A stretch of DNA of 10,848 nt from positions 1-10,848 of the forward strand of contig DAINQP010000200.1 in NCBI GenBank assembly GCA_036742665.1, given 5' to 3'. The notes under the pieces are model-generated. The model searched no databases and was not told where the DNA came from. It saw nothing but the letters and a program-made list of their open reading frames with translations. The translations under genes were made by a program, and so were the position numbers. Shown one piece after another: positions 8,111 through 10,848 of the stretch. The first letter of the stretch is position 1, and every line of letters begins with the position of its first letter. Source of the stretch: Gp6-AA40 sp036742665. GTDB lineage: Bacteria > Acidobacteriota > Vicinamibacteria > Vicinamibacterales > UBA2999.

Positions 8111-9120
8111 TGCGCGCGTGGGTCGTTCCACCGGGCGCGAAAGGCGTTGGTGATCTACGCCTGGCCGATTGCCCTGATCCGCGCCCTGGACCAGGGCAGG
8201 TGCTCGTCCGTATGCGGGCCGCATCGCTCAACTATCGCGATCAGCTCGTCGTGAGCGGCACGTATTTCACCGGACCCAATACACGTGATCTGATTCCGCT
8301 GTCGGACGGCGCCGGTGATGTCGCGGCTGTTGGCTCCGGCGTCTCGCGGGTGCGCGTCGGCGATCGTGTCGCCGGGTGCTTCTTTCAGCGGCCACCCAAT
8401 GCCGCACCCGATGCGCCGCCGCTTGCACTGGGCTCGCCGCTCGATGGCACGCTGGCTGATTACGCGACCTTCTATGAAGACGGGGTCGTCGCGATTCCCG
8501 AGGGCCTCACCTACGAAGACGCGGCGTGTCTCCCGTGTGCGGGCGTGACTGCATGGCACGCGCTCTTTCGGGCCGGCCGCCCTATTCGAGCCGGCGAGAC
8601 AGTACTGGTGCTCGGCACGGGTGGTGTCTCTGTGTTCGCGCTGCAGTTGGCGCGTGCGACAGGCGCCCGCGTGCTCGCCACCTCGTCCCGCGATGAGAAG
8701 ATTCAGCGGCTTCGGGCCTTGGGCGCCTCGGATGGCATCAACTACATGCGCACGCCGGAGTGGGAGAAGGAGGTGCTGCGCATGACCGGTCGCGGAGTAG
8801 ACTGCGTGATCGAAGTCGGCGGCGCCGGCACGTTCGCCCGGTCAGTGCAGTCCCTGGCTCGTGGCGGCAAGGTGTGCTTGATTGGCTTTGTGGCGGGCCG
8901 CGACGGCGACACGAGTCCGTTTCCGTTGATGTACAAAGCAGGCAATCTACACGGCATCTTTGTGGGCGACCGCGAGATGTTCGAGGAGATGAACCGTGCG
9001 ATCGTGGTGAACCGGGTGAAGCCGGTCATCGATCGTGTGTTTCCTTTTGAGGAAGCGAAGCAGGCGTATGCGCATCACGCCTCAGGGCAGTTCATCGGCA
9101 AGGTTGTGATCCAAATGTAG
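8110..9120 (+). CDS. MDR-family NAD(P)-dependent alcohol dehydrogenase / quinone reductase
   Basis: Medium-chain dehydrogenase/reductase of 336 aa, cytoplasmic. N-terminal GroES-like domain with SLNYRDQLVVSG (39-50), the form typical of the quinone-reductase-like branch, in which the catalytic-zinc cysteine of classical alcohol dehydrogenases is absent (Asn-Tyr-Arg-Asp follows). Then SDGAGDVAAVGSGV (65-78), VGDRVAG, and the Rossmann domain with VLVLGTGGVSVFALQLA (165-181) followed by SSRDEK, where the loop after strand beta-2 suggests NADPH preference (inference). C-terminus LIGFVAGRDGD and the usual ASGQFIGKVVI ending. Start GTG 8110 overlaps the preceding stop (TAGTG); GAGGTGG at 8096-8102, 7 nt upstream, is a good Shine-Dalgarno and fixes the start. 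Substrate unknown. Coupling suggests it is made with the PepSY-TM protein and could supply or use the same redox pool. Confidence 0.88.
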   Translation: MRAWVVPPGAKGVGDLRLADCPDPRPGPGQVLVRMRAASLNYRDQLVVSGTYFTGPNTRDLIPLSDGAGDVAAVGSGVSRVRVGDRVAGCFFQRPPNAAPDAPPLALGSPLDGTLADYATFYEDGVVAIPEGLTYEDAACLPCAGVTAWHALFRAGRPIRAGETVLVLGTGGVSVFALQLARATGARVLATSSRDEKIQRLRALGASDGINYMRTPEWEKEVLRMTGRGVDCVIEVGGAGTFARSVQSLARGGKVCLIGFVAGRDGDTSPFPLMYKAGNLHGIFVGDREMFEEMNRAIVVNRVKPVIDRVFPFEEAKQAYAHHASGQFIGKVVIQM

Positions 9121-9121
9121 T

Positions 9122-9139
9122 GTCCGGCTTTAGCCGGAC
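9122..9139. repeat. Perfect hairpin GTCCGGC-TTTA-GCCGGAC (plus flanking T/A pair)
   Basis: Seven-bp perfect stem (9122-9128 / 9133-9139) with loop TTTA, starting 1 bp after the MDR stop codon and ending 4 bp before the Shine-Dalgarno of the MBL gene. No T-tract follows, so it is a weak terminator candidate; it resembles short dispersed palindromes and may protect the upstream mRNA end. Confidence 0.55.
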
Positions 9140-9143
9140 CGAC

Positions 9144-9149
9144 AAGGAG
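9144..9149 (+). promoter_or_regulatory. Ribosome binding site of the MBL-fold gene
   Basis: AAGGAG with a 5-nt spacer to the ATG at 9155; one of the few strong Shine-Dalgarno sequences in the window and confirms the Tat-signal start. Confidence 0.7.
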
Positions 9150-9154
9150 CGAGC

Positions 9155-10072
9155 ATGGATTCGAATCGACGTGACTTCATCCTGAGATCGTCGCTGGCCG
9201 TGGCCGCCGGCGCGCTCATGCGCGGACGGCTGTTCGCGCAGCAGGCGCCCGCCGCCGCGCAACCGCCGACCGTTCCAATGTTCGCGTCGCTGCGCCGCAA
9301 CGTTGGCACGTTCACGGCGCGGGGTGGCACGATGGGATGGCTCGTCGGCCCCGACGCAATCGTGGTCATCGATAGCCAGTTCGCCGACACGTCGAAGATG
9401 TTTCTCGATGGCTTCAAGCCGATGACCGGCGGACGCACGATCGACCTGCTGATCAACACGCATCATCATCCGGATCACACCGGCGGCAACAAGGTGCTGA
9501 AGCCGTCGGTCGTCAAGATCGTGGCGCAGCAGAATGCCCCGGGCCTGCAGCGCAAGCAGGCGGCGGCGCAGAAGAGCGAAGACCAGCAGGCCTACGCCGA
9601 CACGATGTTCAAGACCGACTGGAAGGTCGATCTTGGCAGCGAGGTGGTGTCGGCTCGTCACTACGGCCCCGGCCACACGGGCGGAGACGCGGTGGTCCTC
9701 TTCCAGCGCGCCAACGTGGTGCACATGGGCGACCTGATGTCGCATCAGCGGCATCCGCGCGTGGACCGTCCCGCGGGCGCGTCAATTCGCAATTGGCTGG
9801 TCTCGCTCGAAAAGGTCGTGAAAGACCATAACGCCGACACCGTCTACATCTTCGGCCACTCGAAAGTCGGTGCGCCGGTGACTGGACCAAAAGCTGATCT
9901 TCTGGCGCTGCGCGACTACTTCTCCGCGATGCTCGACTACGTGCAGAAGGGGATCAAGGCCGGGAAGTCGGCCGACGAGATCATCAAGACCGGCATGCCG
10001 CAGTTCGCGGCGAACGAAGGCCAGCCACAACTGCAGGTGGCCTACGACGAGCTGACCGCGAAGAAAGTTTAG
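9155..10072 (+). CDS. Tat-exported metallo-beta-lactamase-fold hydrolase
   Basis: MBL-fold metallohydrolase of 305 aa. The N-terminus is a twin-arginine signal (NRRDFILRSS, then LAVAAGALM), so the folded, probably metal-loaded protein would be exported to the periplasm. Full zinc set is visible: THHHPDH (H103, H105, D107, H108), GPGHTGGD (H174), MGD (D193) and FGHS (H235), consistent with a dinuclear zinc site. Substrate is not evident; relatives include beta-lactamase-like, lactonase-like and quinoprotein-relay-type enzymes. Strong AAGGAG upstream of the ATG. The following DUF4440 gene starts 10 bp after the TAG stop and is likely cotranscribed; both proteins are exported. Confidence 0.88.
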   Translation: MDSNRRDFILRSSLAVAAGALMRGRLFAQQAPAAAQPPTVPMFASLRRNVGTFTARGGTMGWLVGPDAIVVIDSQFADTSKMFLDGFKPMTGGRTIDLLINTHHHPDHTGGNKVLKPSVVKIVAQQNAPGLQRKQAAAQKSEDQQAYADTMFKTDWKVDLGSEVVSARHYGPGHTGGDAVVLFQRANVVHMGDLMSHQRHPRVDRPAGASIRNWLVSLEKVVKDHNADTVYIFGHSKVGAPVTGPKADLLALRDYFSAMLDYVQKGIKAGKSADEIIKTGMPQFAANEGQPQLQVAYDELTAKKV

Positions 10073-10082
10073 GCACCACCAG

Positions 10083-10535
10083 ATGGCTCGACTTCGTGTT
10101 CTCGGATTGGTGGCTGCGCTGCTCGCAATGAGCGGGGTGGCCAGCGCGCAGGACGTGAGGTCCGACCAGCAGATTCTCATCGAGCTGGAGCAGCAGTGGG
10201 ACGCGGCGTTTCATCGCGGCGACGCGAAGTTCATCGAGACACTGCTCGCCGACGAGTTCATCGCCACCTATGGTGACGGTTCGCGCGGCGACAGAGCCAA
10301 GGAGCTGAGCCTCGCCGGCGACAAGCGCCAGCAGGTCGATTCCTCCCGCCTCGACGAGTTCATCGTCAAGACGTTCGGCAATACCGCCGTCGTGTGGTTC
10401 ACGCAGGTCCTGGTCGGTCCGGTGAACGGCAAGCCGACCGAGGTGCGTTATCGCTACGTGGACGTGTGGGTGAACCGCGGCGGCCGCTGGCTCGCCGTCG
10501 CGAGTCAGAGCACGAGATTGAATGCGAAAGAGTGA
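10083..10535 (+). CDS. Exported DUF4440 (NTF2-like) protein
   Basis: 150-aa protein with signal peptide MARLRVLGLVAALLAMSGVASA (cleavage after ASA|Q, residue 22) and a single NTF2-like domain of the DUF4440 type: QQILIELEQQWDAAFHRGDAKF, LLADEFIATYGDGS, and the C-terminal VDVWVNRGGRWLAVASQST, which is the family's typical last strand pair. Function unknown; such domains often bind small ligands or act as ketosteroid-isomerase-like folds, but no catalytic residue can be proven. It follows the MBL-fold gene by 10 bp; no strong Shine-Dalgarno is seen. The window holds a second NTF2-like gene, with a duplicated domain, at 5318-6217. Confidence 0.82.
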   Translation: MARLRVLGLVAALLAMSGVASAQDVRSDQQILIELEQQWDAAFHRGDAKFIETLLADEFIATYGDGSRGDRAKELSLAGDKRQQVDSSRLDEFIVKTFGNTAVVWFTQVLVGPVNGKPTEVRYRYVDVWVNRGGRWLAVASQSTRLNAKE

Positions 10536-10603
10536 GGGCTGAGGCGGGGCTTACCATCTAACATTCATCGAACCGTAAGAGGCTCGCACGCGTCGAAGGG
10601 AGC

Positions 10604-10848
10604 ATGATTCTGCGAGCTCTCCTCGTCGGCACTATCGTTCTCCTCCCCATTCCCGTTTTCGGACAGACCACCCCCGCCAGCCCCACATTCGAAATCGCAG
10701 ACGTTCGCGTCAGCGACCGCCAGATGAACGTTGGCGTTACTGGCAACGCGATCCGCGATGGTCGCTACGAGCTGCACAATGCGACGATGGTCGATCTGAT
10801 CAGGATCGCCTACGGGATCGAGGCCGAGAAAGTGGCCGGCGGGCCGAA
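10604..10848 (+). CDS. TIGR03435-family exported protein (3' partial)
   Basis: Only the first 81 codons are present; the frame is open to the window end. ATG 10604 follows GAAGGGAG (Shine-Dalgarno). Signal peptide MILRALLVGTIVLLPIPVFG (cleavage near residue 20-24). The mature part FEIADVRVSDRQ..., then RYELHNATMVDLIRIAYG and ending KVAGGP, matches the conserved start of the TIGR03435 (Soli_cterm) family: F-E-x-A-x-V, then a strand, N-A-T-M-x-D-L-I-x-x-A-Y-G and GGP. The family is of unknown function, abundant in Acidobacteriota and other soil bacteria. The 68-bp gap before it shows no certain promoter (a TAACAT hexamer at 10559-10564 is the only -10-like word). Supports the organism assignment. 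Confidence 0.8.
   Translation, partial: MILRALLVGTIVLLPIPVFGQTTPASPTFEIADVRVSDRQMNVGVTGNAIRDGRYELHNATMVDLIRIAYGIEAEKVAGGP

Noticed and set aside
9092..9754. Minus-strand open frame of 220 codons opposite the MBL-fold gene
   Set aside because: Antisense shadow of a gene with an intact zinc motif and strong Shine-Dalgarno.
10536..10603. Promoter for the TIGR03435 gene (TTACCA / TAACAT words)
   Set aside because: Spacing and match to consensus are poor; no confident promoter can be called.

Overview
The window reads as GC-rich chromosomal DNA from a diderm (Gram-negative) bacterium, most probably an Acidobacteriota member close to Vicinamibacteria. This placement is inferred. It rests on the LPS-assembly lipoprotein LptE (outer membrane), several exported NTF2-like/DUF4440 proteins, a Tat-exported metallo-beta-lactamase-fold enzyme, and a TIGR03435-family (Solibacter/soil-type) protein at the right edge, a family expanded in Acidobacteriota. 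I saw no phage, transposase, CRISPR or rRNA/tRNA signal.

Layout. (1) 1-839 +: 3' part of a histone-deacetylase-fold deacetylase whose start lies left of the window. (2) 840-926: short gap filled by an inverted, 7-bp-periodic array that runs almost to the leuS start codon. (3) 927-4959 +: tight housekeeping operon leuS-lptE-holA (leucyl-tRNA synthetase, LPS assembly lipoprotein, DNA polymerase III delta), the same order as in Escherichia coli. (4) 4954-5005: nested palindrome holding the stop codons of the convergent genes holA and rpsT. (5) 5000-7013 -: rpsT (ribosomal protein S20, GTG start, extended -10 promoter), an exported tandem NTF2-like protein, a second heptamer array (6236-6294), and an exported DUF4124 + lytic transglycosylase protein. 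(6) 7014-7183: divergent intergenic region with several palindromes and no gene. (7) 7184-9120 +: a PepSY-TM membrane protein (siderophore-reductase-like) with its stop overlapping the start of a medium-chain NAD(P)H oxidoreductase, likely translationally coupled. (8) 9122-9139: perfect GTCCGGC hairpin. (9) 9155-10535 +: Tat-exported MBL-fold hydrolase followed 10 bp later by an exported DUF4440 protein. (10) 10604-end +: N-terminal part of a TIGR03435-family exported protein that runs off the window.

How the genes fit together. The left half is mainly information processing (translation, replication) plus outer-membrane biogenesis. The right half is envelope/periplasm-facing: a peptidoglycan-cleaving enzyme, a possible membrane redox pair, and exported small-domain proteins. 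No clearly new multi-gene defence or mobile system is visible. The most unusual items are two heptanucleotide-periodic intergenic arrays with different units, reminiscent of cyanobacterial STRR repeats, the two-gene PepSY-TM/MDR unit with palindromes upstream, and the compact convergent holA/rpsT junction. All coordinates come from reading the sequence by eye; family names are recognised from motifs, not from database searches.
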